Source: CAVTQZ01 sp963737015 (GTDB lineage: Bacteria; Actinomycetota; Acidimicrobiia; Acidimicrobiales; UBA8190). From it: a DNA stretch of 64,000 nucleotides. The notes under the pieces are model-generated. The model did not search any database and was not told the DNA's origin. It saw only the letters and a list, made by a program, of their open reading frames with translations. The stretch lies in assembly GCA_963737015.1 (NCBI GenBank), contig CAVTQZ010000001.1:1116001-1180000 (forward strand), read 5' to 3'. The position numbers and the translations under genes were made by a program. Of this stretch, positions 1 to 8,675 are shown piece after piece (position 1 is the stretch's first letter; each line of letters starts with the position of its first letter).

Positions 1-143
1 GCCCTCGTCGCCGCGCTCGACATCGCCCTCGACCCTGCGAGAGCGAGCGGAGGGGGGGCCGAACGCGTGGGCTCGACGGGCTCGAACGCGAGCGCGAGGT
101 TCCTTCCGCCGGTTCTGCCGGCAATTCCTCGCCCACTTTCTGG
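1..143. other. No confident gene left of relA
   Basis: This edge stretch follows the relA stop. No frame in it shows a recognisable family. A minus-strand frame near the edge could be the start of the next gene, but too little is present to say. Confidence 0.4.
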
Positions 144-2387
144 TCAGCTCTTTCGGCCGGGAAGGGTGCGGTACGCGTCGAAGACGCCGTCGAGATGCTT
201 GAGCGAGGTGAGCAGCGAGTCGAGGTGGACGGGGTCGGCCAATTCGACTTCGAAGGTCATTCGGCTCACGCGGTCGGGTGCGGTATGGCTCACGGAGGCG
301 ATGATGTTCAGGTGGTGCTCGGAGACGACGCGTGTCACGTCCGCCAGGAGGCGTGACCGGTCGAAGGCGAGCACCTCGACGGAGGCGATGAAGACGGTCG
401 TGCCCTCGCGGTCCCACTCGACCTCGATGAGGCGTTCCTGCTCGCCGTTGGCGAGGACGCCGGCGTTGGCGCAATCCGCTCGATGCACGCTCACGCCGCG
501 GCCGCGAGTGACGAATCCGACGATGTTGTCGCCCGGGACGGGGGTGCAGCAGCGGCTCAGCCGCACCATGACGTCGTCGAGCCCCTCCACATAGACACCC
601 GCGGACGTTCGCCGCCGTGCGCGCGAGCGCAGGCCCGGCCCGACCGTCGTCGGGAGCTGTTCCTCGTAGTCGCCTCCGCGCAGGTCCCGCGCCAGGCGTT
701 GTGCCAGAGAGCGCGCCGAGACGTGGCCGTCTCCGATCGCGGCGTGCATGGCCTCGAGGTCCGTGTACTTGAGCTCCTCCGCCAGCCGGGCGAGCGTGTT
801 CGAAGCTGCGAGCTTCTGCAACGGCAAGCCCTCGCGACGGAGTGCCTTCGCCAGCTCCTCGCGCCCTGTCTCGATCGCGTCCTCGCGACGTTCCCGGCTG
901 AACCACTGGCGGATCTTGTTGCGGGCCCGAGGGGACGCCACCATCTTCAACCAGTCGCGAGACGGCCCGGCGTTCGGCACCTTGGAAGTGACGATCTCGA
1001 CCGTGTCGGCCGACTGGAGCTTCGTCTCGAGGGGGACGAGGCGGCTGTTCACCTTGGCGCCGATGCAGCGGTGCCCGACCTCGGTGTGGATCGAGTATGC
1101 GAAGTCGATCGGTGTCGATCCCGCCGGGAGCGCGATCACCTTTCCCTTAGGGGTGAAGACGTAGACCTCGTCCTGCTCTAAGTCGAGCTTCAGGTTCTCG
1201 AGGAACTCGAAGGGGTCGACGGTCTCGGACTGCCAGTCGACGATCCGCTGGAGCCACTCCATCTCGGCGGTGGTTACGCCCGGGTCCTTGCCCTTCTCCT
1301 TGTAGCCCCAGTGCGCGGCGATCCCGTACTCCGCGCGCCTGTGCATCTCGTGCGTACGGATCTGCACCTCGATGAGCTTTCCGTCGAGCCCCACAACCGT
1401 CGTGTGCAGCGACTGGTAGAGGTTGAACTTGGGCGAGTTGATGTAGTCCTTGAAGCGTCCCTGTACGGGGCTCCATATCGCGTGGATCGAGCCGAGGGCC
1501 GCCCAGCAATCCTTCTCGGACTCGACGACGACGCGGATACCGAGCAAGTCGTGTATCTCGGCGAATTCCTTCTCGCGCACGACCATCTTCTCGTAGATGC
1601 TCCAGAGGTGCTTCGGGCGTCCTCGCACGTCCGCTTCGACGCCCGACGACGCCAGGCGCTCACGCACGGCTACCAGGACGCGCTCGAGATACTCCTCACG
1701 CTCGGGGGCCCGGGTCGCGACCATCTGCTCTATCTCGGTGAAGCGCTTCGGGTGAAGGGTGGAGAAGGCGAGGTCCTCGAGCTGCCACTTGAGCTCCTGG
1801 ATGCCGAGCCGGTGCGCCAGCGGGGCGTAGATGTCGAGGGTCTCCTGGGCGGTGCGACGCTGCTTCCATTCCGGCATCGCCGAGATCGTCCGCATGTTGT
1901 GGAGCCGGTCTGCGAGCTTGATGACCAGGACCCGCCAGTCCTTCGCCATCGCGACGAGCATCTTTCGGACCGTGGCGGCCTGTTGGGCCTCCTTCGAGTC
2001 GAACTGGAGGCGGTCCAGCTTCGTCACCCCGTCGACGATGGCGGCGACTTCCTCGCCGAAGCTCGACGAGACGTCGGCGACGCTCATGCCGGTGTCCTCC
2101 ACGGCGTCGTGCAGGAGGGCCGCGGCGACCGATCGGGCGTCGAGGCCGAGGTCGGCGACGATGGTCGCGACCGCCACAGGGTGCGTTATATAGGGGTGCC
2201 CGCTCTGTCGCACCTGCCCCCGGTGGGCCTTGGCAGCCGCCCTCCCGGCTTTGGTGATGAGACGCCGCTCGGTCGTCGTGGACCGTGGCCGGCGTGCCCC
2301 GTACGACACGAGCACACCCTCGAGGAGCTCGTCCTCGGTGGCTTGCTGGGCTTCCACGCCCGGGAGGTGCTCGACGCTGACCATCAC
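144..2387 (-). CDS. relA: Bifunctional (p)ppGpp synthetase/hydrolase RelA/SpoT
   Basis: This is a full-length Rel protein of about 747 residues, which makes and degrades the stringent-response alarmone (p)ppGpp in the cytoplasm. Domains in order are an N-terminal HD hydrolase (HPVAVATIVADLG near residue 68, LLHDAVEDTG near 92), the RelA/SpoT synthetase (IYEKMVVREKEF, then DLLGIRVVV, about 260-370), a TGS domain (VYVFTPKGKVIALPAG, about 410-470) and a C-terminal ACT domain from about 670. Retention of HD residues and synthetase suggests both activities, as is usual for the single actinobacterial Rel. The start is GTG at 2387 or ATG at 2384; a GGGAG lies very close upstream. It sits downstream of secF on the same strand, as in Mycobacterium. 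Confidence 0.97.
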   Translation of the reverse strand: MMVSVEHLPGVEAQQATEDELLEGVLVSYGARRPRSTTTERRLITKAGRAAAKAHRGQVRQSGHPYITHPVAVATIVADLGLDARSVAAALLHDAVEDTGMSVADVSSSFGEEVAAIVDGVTKLDRLQFDSKEAQQAATVRKMLVAMAKDWRVLVIKLADRLHNMRTISAMPEWKQRRTAQETLDIYAPLAHRLGIQELKWQLEDLAFSTLHPKRFTEIEQMVATRAPEREEYLERVLVAVRERLASSGVEADVRGRPKHLWSIYEKMVVREKEFAEIHDLLGIRVVVESEKDCWAALGSIHAIWSPVQGRFKDYINSPKFNLYQSLHTTVVGLDGKLIEVQIRTHEMHRRAEYGIAAHWGYKEKGKDPGVTTAEMEWLQRIVDWQSETVDPFEFLENLKLDLEQDEVYVFTPKGKVIALPAGSTPIDFAYSIHTEVGHRCIGAKVNSRLVPLETKLQSADTVEIVTSKVPNAGPSRDWLKMVASPRARNKIRQWFSRERREDAIETGREELAKALRREGLPLQKLAASNTLARLAEELKYTDLEAMHAAIGDGHVSARSLAQRLARDLRGGDYEEQLPTTVGPGLRSRARRRTSAGVYVEGLDDVMVRLSRCCTPVPGDNIVGFVTRGRGVSVHRADCANAGVLANGEQERLIEVEWDREGTTVFIASVEVLAFDRSRLLADVTRVVSEHHLNIIASVSHTAPDRVSRMTFEVELADPVHLDSLLTSLKHLDGVFDAYRTLPGRKS

Positions 2388-2528
2388 TCCCTGACCGTCA
2401 CTTCCTGACCGTCAACAGGCCTTCGACCTGGGAAATGCACCCGACGATCTCATCCGATCAACGTACCTGTCGGGATGGCCGGTCGCGGGCATCGTCCATG
2501 TTCCCACGGTCGACGGTCCGCACAGGAC

Positions 2529-5500
2529 TCAGCGGCGACGGCCCTTTCGGCTGCCCTTGCCTTTTCGCGGTCGAGGTGCGGGGCGACGCGGTTGGGAGCC
2601 CCCCGATGCGACTGCGCCGCCGGCCGATCCGCGCGCGCCACCAGAGGATGCTTTGGCTCGATTGCCGGCGGCCGACCCTTGCTTGGCATCGCGTCCGACC
2701 TGACCGTCTCCCGCGCCGTTGGTCTCGATCTCGTCGAGATCTTCTATGTCGTCGAACTCATCCTCGGACTCATCGGGTTGGCCCACGATCGTCCGGGCCG
2801 GTGCCCCCACCTGTTTGGCGGCCTGCTTCGCAGCGCTCGCGGCTCCGGGCCTGATCACGCCACCACGTCTCGAAGGGGTACCGGGCCTGGTCCTCGCCGA
2901 TCTGGAAGCCGCCTTGGACGCTCCCGCCCGGCTCCCACCACCGCCACCACCCGCACCGCCTGCGCCACCTCCGCGACCAGCGCGACCTCCACCTCGTCCG
3001 CCGGGTCCGCCCGCCACCGCCAGCATCGCTGCCGCCCGTGGTGTGAGGAGGCCCGTGCGGTCGGAGCGGTTGGCGAGCCTCTGGCGGATATTGGCGTAGC
3101 GCGACTCACGTTCTTTCATCATGGAGAGCACCGGCGACGCGATGAAGATCGAGGAATAGGCACCCGACGCAAGCCCGATCACGAGCGCGAGACCGAAGTA
3201 CTGGAGCGTGGTCGCCCCGAGCACCTGGGCTCCGATCACGAGCACGGACAGCACGGGCATGATCGCGACGAGGGACGTGTTTATCGAGCGCGCCAGGGTC
3301 TGGTTCATCGAGAGGTTGACGACGTCCTCGTAGGTCATGCGCCCCGAGGCGCCGAGGCCCTTCGTATTGTCGGCGACGCGGTCGAACACCACGACGGTGT
3401 CGTAGAGCGAGTAACCGAGAATGGTCAGCACCGCTATCACGGTGTCCGAGGTGACCTGGAACCCGGATAGCGAATAGATGCCGATCACCACCAGAAGGTC
3501 GTGCATCACCGCTATCAGGGCGGCGATTGCCATCTTCCACTCGAACCGAAGCGATATGTAAATGACCACGACGGCAAAGAAGACGATGACGGCGATGATC
3601 GCCTTGTCGCTTATCTGACTGCCCCAGGTGGGACCGACGTCTTCGACGTTGACCTGGGTCGCGGGTATTCGCCCGATCTCGGCTATCGCGTTCTGCACGG
3701 ACTGTTTGACCTGCTGCTGACGGTCCTGCGAAAGGTTGTTCAGGTCGGCTTGTACTTGGACCTTCGCGTTCGAGCCCTGCCCCAGGATCTGGACCGTCGA
3801 TTCTGTGAGACCAGCCTTCTGCACCGACGCCTGCACCGACGCCACGCTCGCCCCGTGGTCGGGCACCTCCCACGAGGTACCGCCCTTGAAGTCGATGCCG
3901 AAGTTGAGGCCCTTCGTCGCAAGCGACGCGATGCCGGCAACGATGACGATCGACGAGAGCAAGAACCACCACCGACGTCGCCCGACGAAGTCGAATGATG
4001 TCTCGCCGCGGTAGAGGCGGACGAGTACGTTGCGACGCGGCTCCACCGATTCGGTGTCGACAGCTCCCGTGACGCTGCTCACTGCGTCGCTCCGGACTCG
4101 ATGGCCAGGCCGCGCGCTATCCCGATGACAGCGTGCACCTGTGATCTTCTGGCTACGTCCCAGCATGATCACGAGAGGGCGCGTGAAGAAAAACGTCGTG
4201 AAGATGTCGAGGAGCGTCGCGAGCCCGAGGAAGAAGGCGAATCCTCGCACGGTCCCCACAGCCAACACGTAGAGAACGACTGCGGCAGCGAGCGAAACGA
4301 GGTCAGCGGCGAGGACGGTGCGGAAGGCGCCGCGGAAGCTCCGGTCGACGCTCGTGCGGACCGAGCGTCCGGCTCGCACTTCGTCTTTCAGCCGTTCGAA
4401 GTACACGATGTAGGAGTCGACAGTTATACCGATCGAGACGATGACTCCTGTCACGCCGGCGAGGTCGAGCGTGAGGTTCATAGAGCTGTGGCCGAGGGCG
4501 GACACGATCGCCCAGAGAAGGGCGGCGGTGGTGGCGAGACCAGAGACCACGACGATCCCGAGGGCCCGGTAGTAGAAGATCGCGTAGATCAGCACGAGCA
4601 CCAAGCCGCCGATACCGGCCCCGAGCCCCGCCTTCAATGACGACTTTCCGAGAGTCGGCGACACGGTCTGCTGGTCGATCTTCTGGAGCCTCACCGGCAG
4701 CGCACCGGAGTTGAGGACGAGAGCGAGTTGCTGTGCGGTGCTCTGCGTGAAGGAACCGCTGATCTGGATCTTGCCCTGGAAGGAGGTGAAGGCTGACTGG
4801 CCGGGAAGGGTGAGCGGGGCCGAATAGACCTGGCCGTCGAGGTCGACGGCGATGAAGGCGTGGAACTGCTGCTGCGCAAGCTTGTCCCACTGTGCCGAAC
4901 CCGTGCTCGTGAGGTTCAAGTCGACGACCCAGCTCGGTGAGCTGAACACCGCCTGCGCCGAACCTGGCGAGACAGCGGTTCCGGGAACGCCCGTCGGCCC
5001 GCAAAAGTAACGGATCGAACCCTGTCCCGTGTTCGGCGCTGCGGGAACCAGGACAGCCGAGTTGGGATGCGTGTCGTTGTACTGGAAGGTGCTCGACGGG
5101 AACGTGCTCAATGCCGGATCGGGGGGGACGTTGTTGGTCGCCGCCTGTGAGCTCGTGTTCACGTTCAGGTTCGCGGCAGTGAGCTCGTACTGCGACGAAG
5201 AGCAGTTGGTGGGGAGTGTCTTCGGGACAGCTGCACCCTTCGTGGGCGTGTAAGGGTCCGCGAAGCAGAGCACCGGCCGGAATTGGAGCTGCGCTGTCTC
5301 CCCGATCAGCTTGATCAGAGCCTCGGGGTTCTTCACGCCGGGAAGCTGGACGACGACGTTTCCGCCCTGCGAGGCGACCGTCGCGCCCGCCGCGCCAGCC
5401 GCGTCCACGCGATTGCGGATGATGTTGATGGTGTTGTTCATCTGCCCGGCGGAGATCTTGTGCGCAGGCTGGTACACGACCTCCGAGCCTCCGGCGAGGT

Positions 5501-5603
5501 CGAGCCCGAGCTTCGGAGACCAACCCACTCCGAGTGTCACGGCTAGCACCACGACCGCGATCGCGATGGTGGTGAAGAGGCTCACGACCATCGAGCGTTT
5601 CAC
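2529..5603 (-). CDS. secDF: SecD-SecF protein export subunits in one continuous frame
   Basis: SecD and SecF are the proton-driven membrane subunits that help SecYEG/SecA complete protein export. Here they read as one frame of 1024 codons. SecD occupies about residues 1-505 (first membrane helix, LGLDLAGGSEVVYQ, a large periplasmic part, then the RND-type helices). SecF follows (GIDFKGGTSWEV, five more helices, to about 860), then a tail rich in Gly, Arg and Ala ending in basic residues. The linker between the halves looks unnatural. In the next frame the same DNA reads as a plausible SecD end (IGIARGLAIES) with a TGA at 4079-4081 overlapping a GTG at 4080-4082 that would start SecF. Separate secD (about 4079-5603) and secF (2529-4082) joined by a one-base indel is therefore as likely as a real fusion. 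The start is GTG at 5603, overlapping the yajC stop. Confidence 0.9.
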   Translation of the reverse strand: MKRSMVVSLFTTIAIAVVVLAVTLGVGWSPKLGLDLAGGSEVVYQPAHKISAGQMNNTINIIRNRVDAAGAAGATVASQGGNVVVQLPGVKNPEALIKLIGETAQLQFRPVLCFADPYTPTKGAAVPKTLPTNCSSSQYELTAANLNVNTSSQAATNNVPPDPALSTFPSSTFQYNDTHPNSAVLVPAAPNTGQGSIRYFCGPTGVPGTAVSPGSAQAVFSSPSWVVDLNLTSTGSAQWDKLAQQQFHAFIAVDLDGQVYSAPLTLPGQSAFTSFQGKIQISGSFTQSTAQQLALVLNSGALPVRLQKIDQQTVSPTLGKSSLKAGLGAGIGGLVLVLIYAIFYYRALGIVVVSGLATTAALLWAIVSALGHSSMNLTLDLAGVTGVIVSIGITVDSYIVYFERLKDEVRAGRSVRTSVDRSFRGAFRTVLAADLVSLAAAVVLYVLAVGTVRGFAFFLGLATLLDIFTTFFFTRPLVIMLGRSQKITGARCHRDSARPGHRVRSDAVSSVTGAVDTESVEPRRNVLVRLYRGETSFDFVGRRRWWFLLSSIVIVAGIASLATKGLNFGIDFKGGTSWEVPDHGASVASVQASVQKAGLTESTVQILGQGSNAKVQVQADLNNLSQDRQQQVKQSVQNAIAEIGRIPATQVNVEDVGPTWGSQISDKAIIAVIVFFAVVVIYISLRFEWKMAIAALIAVMHDLLVVIGIYSLSGFQVTSDTVIAVLTILGYSLYDTVVVFDRVADNTKGLGASGRMTYEDVVNLSMNQTLARSINTSLVAIMPVLSVLVIGAQVLGATTLQYFGLALVIGLASGAYSSIFIASPVLSMMKERESRYANIRQRLANRSDRTGLLTPRAAAMLAVAGGPGGRGGGRAGRGGGAGGAGGGGGGSRAGASKAASRSARTRPGTPSRRGGVIRPGAASAAKQAAKQVGAPARTIVGQPDESEDEFDDIEDLDEIETNGAGDGQVGRDAKQGSAAGNRAKASSGGARGSAGGAVASGGSQPRRPAPRPRKGKGSRKGRRR

Positions 5604-6259
5604 CGTGAGCTTGCCTCTCCGCCTGTGGCGGCGTCACCGCCTCTCTTTCGGTTCCGCCTTCGCCTTTGGAGACCCGAATCGGAGTCGGGGGCCTCAGCGT
5701 CGTGCGCGTCCTGCGCGTCCTGTTCGTCGTGCTCGTCGTGCTCGTCGTGCTCGTCCGAATCCTCGGAGTCCTCGTCCCACGTGTGATCGTCGTCTGGATC
5801 GTGGATTTCGTCCAGGTCATCCGGATCGTCGGGATCGTGCCCGTTGCTGAGCTGAACAGAGGAGCCACCCGATCCTCCAGGCGAGTCGTCTTCATGTGCG
5901 TCTGACCACTCGCTGGCGTCCTCTGCTGGCTCAGTGATTCGCCGGGCGATCGTCGAGCGCAGAATTGTCATCCTCGTGCCGGGCGCGGTCTCGATCGTGA
6001 TGCGGTCGGCCTCGACGTCGAGCACGGTGCCGAAGATCCCCGCACCGGTGAGGATCTCGTCGCCCGCGACAATTTCCTGCAGGGTGTCTCTTTGACGGCG
6101 CGCCTGCTGGGAGCGAGGCCTCACGAAGAAGAGGTAGGCGAGCACTCCAAGCAGCAATATGAAGATCAGCGAGCTGTAGTTCGCCGCGCTCGACGTGGTC
6201 TTCTTGCTGGAGGTCGTGGCTGCGAGGACTACCGAGGACAGGTGAAGGAGCGTGTGCAT
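5600..6259 (-). CDS. yajC: Sec translocon accessory subunit YajC
   Basis: YajC is a small single-pass membrane partner of SecDF. Residues about 25-47 form the membrane helix (LIFILLLGVLAYLFFV), followed by the conserved cytoplasmic YajC region (RPRSQQARRQRDTLQEI, VAGDEILTGAGIFGTV). At 219 residues it is roughly twice the usual YajC length. The extra part is a very acidic tail with repeated Asp-Glu-His units (about residues 140-195) and a short Arg-rich end. Its stop overlaps the secD GTG by four bases (GTGA), so the two are translationally coupled. Confidence 0.95.
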   Translation of the reverse strand: MHTLLHLSSVVLAATTSSKKTTSSAANYSSLIFILLLGVLAYLFFVRPRSQQARRQRDTLQEIVAGDEILTGAGIFGTVLDVEADRITIETAPGTRMTILRSTIARRITEPAEDASEWSDAHEDDSPGGSGGSSVQLSNGHDPDDPDDLDEIHDPDDDHTWDEDSEDSDEHDEHDEHDEQDAQDAHDAEAPDSDSGLQRRRRNRKRGGDAATGGEASSR

Positions 6260-6375
6260 GAAAGGGCGGCCAACTCCCGGCTGGGTTCCGGACGCTCGAC
6301 CTTAGTCCAGGGGGTTCGTCCTTCCTGGGCACAATCGCACGCCACCCGCCGTCTCGATAGCGGCCCGACGCGGCA

Positions 6376-7479
6376 TCACCAGAGCGTCGGCTCCACCGGT
6401 CCTGCGGCGTTGGCCGGCACGCCCAAGCCGAGATGCCCGAACGCGCCCGGAGTCGCAACCCGGCCGCGCGGCGTCCTCTGCAAGAGGCCCTGCTGGAGAA
6501 GGAAGGGCTCGTAGGCGTCCTCGATGGTGTCGGGCTCCTCCCCCACGCACTGGGCCAGCGTGACGAGCCCCACCGGTCGGCCTCCGAACTTCATGCAGAG
6601 CGCCCCGAGTATCGCCCTGTCCACCTTGTCGAGACCGAGCCGGTCGACGCCGAAGAGATCGAGGCCCTCCTCGGCGAGGTCGCGCGTCACGAGACCCTCG
6701 GCGCGTACCTCGACGAAGTCACGTACTCGGCGGAGCAAGCGGTTTGCGATGCGCGGCGTCCCGCGGGCGCGCATCGCGATCGTGCTCGCACCTTCGGGTT
6801 CGACCTCGATGCCGAGAATTCGGGCCGAACGCGAAACGATGCCGCAGAGATCCTCGGCTGAGTAGAGATCGAGGCGGCCCAGGAACCCGAAACGGTCCCG
6901 AAGGGGACCGGTGAGCAGTCCGGTCCGTGTGGTCGCGCCGACCAGTGTGAAGCGCGGCAGGTCGAGCCGAATCGAACGAGCGGTCGGGCCCTTCCCGATC
7001 AGGATGTCGAGCTGGTAGTCCTCCATTGCCGGATAGAGGACCTCCTCGACCGGGCGCGGGAGCCGGTGTATCTCGTCGATGAAGAGGACGTCGCACGGCT
7101 GGAGGTCGGTGAGGATCGCGGCCAGGTCCCCGGTCCTCGCAAGCGCCGGACCCGATGTGACCCGGAAGCCGACGCCCATCTCAGCGGCGACGATGCCGGC
7201 CAGCGAGGTCTTGCCGAGACCCGGTGAACCCGCGAACAGGATGTGGTCGACCGGCTGTCCCCTGCGCCGCGCAGCCTCGAGGACGATCTCGAGGTGCTCG
7301 GTGAGCTGTGGTTGTCCGTGGAATTCGTCGAGCTTGCGGGGTCGAAGGCGAACCTCGTCGGCGAGCTCGTTGGGATCGGGCGGGCCCTCGGCGATCTTGG
7401 CGGTGTCCGGCGCGTTGTCAGCGTGATCCACCGAAGCCGCGCGCGCCCCCTCCGCGACGACCTCTCGACGTCCACTCAC
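6376..7479 (-). CDS. ruvB: Holliday junction branch migration helicase RuvB
   Basis: RuvB is the AAA+ motor that drives Holliday junction branch migration with RuvA. The 367-residue product shows Walker A (GSPGLGKTS), Walker B (LFIDEIHR), sensor 1 (VGATTRTG) and the C-terminal winged-helix region ending with the DNA-binding TPRGR motif. The frame stays open far upstream, but a GTG at 7479 is chosen. It overlaps the ruvA stop as GTGA, the same coupling used at ruvC-ruvA, and gives the usual family length. It is the last gene of the ruvC-ruvA-ruvB operon. Confidence 0.96.
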   Translation of the reverse strand: MSGRREVVAEGARAASVDHADNAPDTAKIAEGPPDPNELADEVRLRPRKLDEFHGQPQLTEHLEIVLEAARRRGQPVDHILFAGSPGLGKTSLAGIVAAEMGVGFRVTSGPALARTGDLAAILTDLQPCDVLFIDEIHRLPRPVEEVLYPAMEDYQLDILIGKGPTARSIRLDLPRFTLVGATTRTGLLTGPLRDRFGFLGRLDLYSAEDLCGIVSRSARILGIEVEPEGASTIAMRARGTPRIANRLLRRVRDFVEVRAEGLVTRDLAEEGLDLFGVDRLGLDKVDRAILGALCMKFGGRPVGLVTLAQCVGEEPDTIEDAYEPFLLQQGLLQRTPRGRVATPGAFGHLGLGVPANAAGPVEPTLW

Positions 7480-8078
7480 CGCGCACCTGCCAGCTCCCGC
7501 AGAGCTTGGCGAAGAAGATCCTCGACGGCTCCGCCGTCGTCGGGAATCCCAGCGAGCGCGTGCCTGATCTCGTCGGGTCCGTAGCCGAGCTCGGCAAGAG
7601 CGGAGCGCACATCCGAACGAACGTTCACCTGGCCGTCCGTCCCCCCCGGAACCTCCGAGCCGTTGAACGCCGGAATCTCGAGGCGCGACCGCAGGTCGAT
7701 CACTAGCCGGGCCGCCGTCTTGCGCCCCACGCCTGGAACCTCGCAGAGGACACCGAGGTCCTCCTCCATGACGGCCCTCACGAGATCGGGGGGTGTGAGG
7801 AGAGACAGAACAGAAAGGGCGAGTGATGGACCGACTCCGTGCGCACCGAGGAGCGCCTCGAAGCAACGCCTCTCTTCGGGGGTGGCGAACCCATAGAGGA
7901 CGATCGCGTCCTCCCTCACGTGGGTGTGCACATGCAGGCTCACCTCGGATCCGAGCTCTCCGAGTCGCGCCAGCAATGGGGCGGGCACGCTCACCCGGTA
8001 CCCCACGCCCCCGACGTCGAGAAGCACCTCCCCCTCGGCGGTACGCGCGAGCAGTTGTCCTCTCAGCCAGCCGATCAC
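7476..8078 (-). CDS. ruvA: Holliday junction DNA helicase subunit RuvA
   Basis: RuvA binds four-way junctions as a tetramer and loads RuvB. The product is 200 residues: domain I OB fold (VIGWLRGQLL to LYGFATPEE), helix-hairpin-helix motifs (LGAHGVGPSLALSVLS and LCEVPGVGRKTAARLV) and the C-terminal domain III that contacts RuvB (about residues 150-200). The start is GTG at 8078, overlapping the ruvC stop by four bases; the longer upstream open frame is not coding. Confidence 0.96.
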   Translation of the reverse strand: MIGWLRGQLLARTAEGEVLLDVGGVGYRVSVPAPLLARLGELGSEVSLHVHTHVREDAIVLYGFATPEERRCFEALLGAHGVGPSLALSVLSLLTPPDLVRAVMEEDLGVLCEVPGVGRKTAARLVIDLRSRLEIPAFNGSEVPGGTDGQVNVRSDVRSALAELGYGPDEIRHALAGIPDDGGAVEDLLRQALRELAGAR

Positions 8079-8674
8079 CGAGCGCCTCCTGTATCGGCTG
8101 CGACACGTGGTGCCTCGACAGCGACACGTGGTGCCTCGGCAGCGACACGTGCGCCGAGGGACGAGGCCGAAGCTGCCTCGACGGCCCGCCTCAACGGCTG
8201 GGCGGCCAAGTGGCAGACGGCAAGGGCGAGCGCGTCGGCCACATCGGGAGGGTTCGGCGGCGCCGGGAGGTCCAGAAGTGCTGCGACCATGCGCTGTACC
8301 TGGTCCTTGCTCGCGCTGCCGAAGCCGACGACAGCCATCTTGACCTCGTTCGATGTGTACTGGGCGACTTCGCAGCCCGACTCCGCCGCCGCGACGAGAG
8401 CGAGACCGCCCGCTTGTCCGGTCGCCATCGCGGTTCGGGCATTGGTCTGGAAGAACACTCTTTCGACGACGACAGCGTCGGGTCGCACTTCCTTGACCAA
8501 GGACCGAAGCTCGCGAAGGAGCTCGTGGAGTCTCTGCGGGAGGGGAAGCTCGGGGTCGGTGACGACCACCCCTCCGGCGGTCGCCGCGAGGTTGCTGCCG
8601 TACTGGCGGACCACGCCGTATCCGCAACGCGAGATGCCAGGATCTATGCCGAGTACGAACACCCGTTCGAACAT
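8075..8674 (-). CDS. ruvC: Crossover junction endodeoxyribonuclease RuvC
   Basis: RuvC resolves Holliday junctions by symmetric nicking. The catalytic acidic residues are visible in LGIDPGISRCGYGV (Asp near residue 11), VVVERVFFQTNARTA (Glu near 70) and PPDVADALALAVCH (Asp pair near 145). At 199 residues it is longer than typical RuvC because of a C-terminal tail built of repeated A-P-R-V-A units. These are encoded by three tandem copies of a roughly 20-base repeat at about 8095-8150. It is first of the ruvCAB operon and begins two bases downstream of the HNH gene stop. Confidence 0.95.
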   Translation of the reverse strand: MFERVFVLGIDPGISRCGYGVVRQYGSNLAATAGGVVVTDPELPLPQRLHELLRELRSLVKEVRPDAVVVERVFFQTNARTAMATGQAGGLALVAAAESGCEVAQYTSNEVKMAVVGFGSASKDQVQRMVAALLDLPAPPNPPDVADALALAVCHLAAQPLRRAVEAASASSLGARVAAEAPRVAVEAPRVAADTGGAR

Positions 8675-8675
8675 A

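Noticed and set aside
1311..2408. Long plus-strand open frame opposite relA
   Set aside because: It lies entirely over relA on the other strand, follows from GC-rich third positions and shows no family match.
5700..5780. Short tandem repeats in yajC (CTCGTCGTG units), possible CRISPR-like array
   Set aside because: Coding repeats of the acidic tail with no spacers; no CRISPR array anywhere in the window.
4303..5895. 530-codon minus-strand frame overlapping secD and yajC
   Set aside because: Shadow frame; Arg/Pro-rich with no family, while the other frame is clear SecD.
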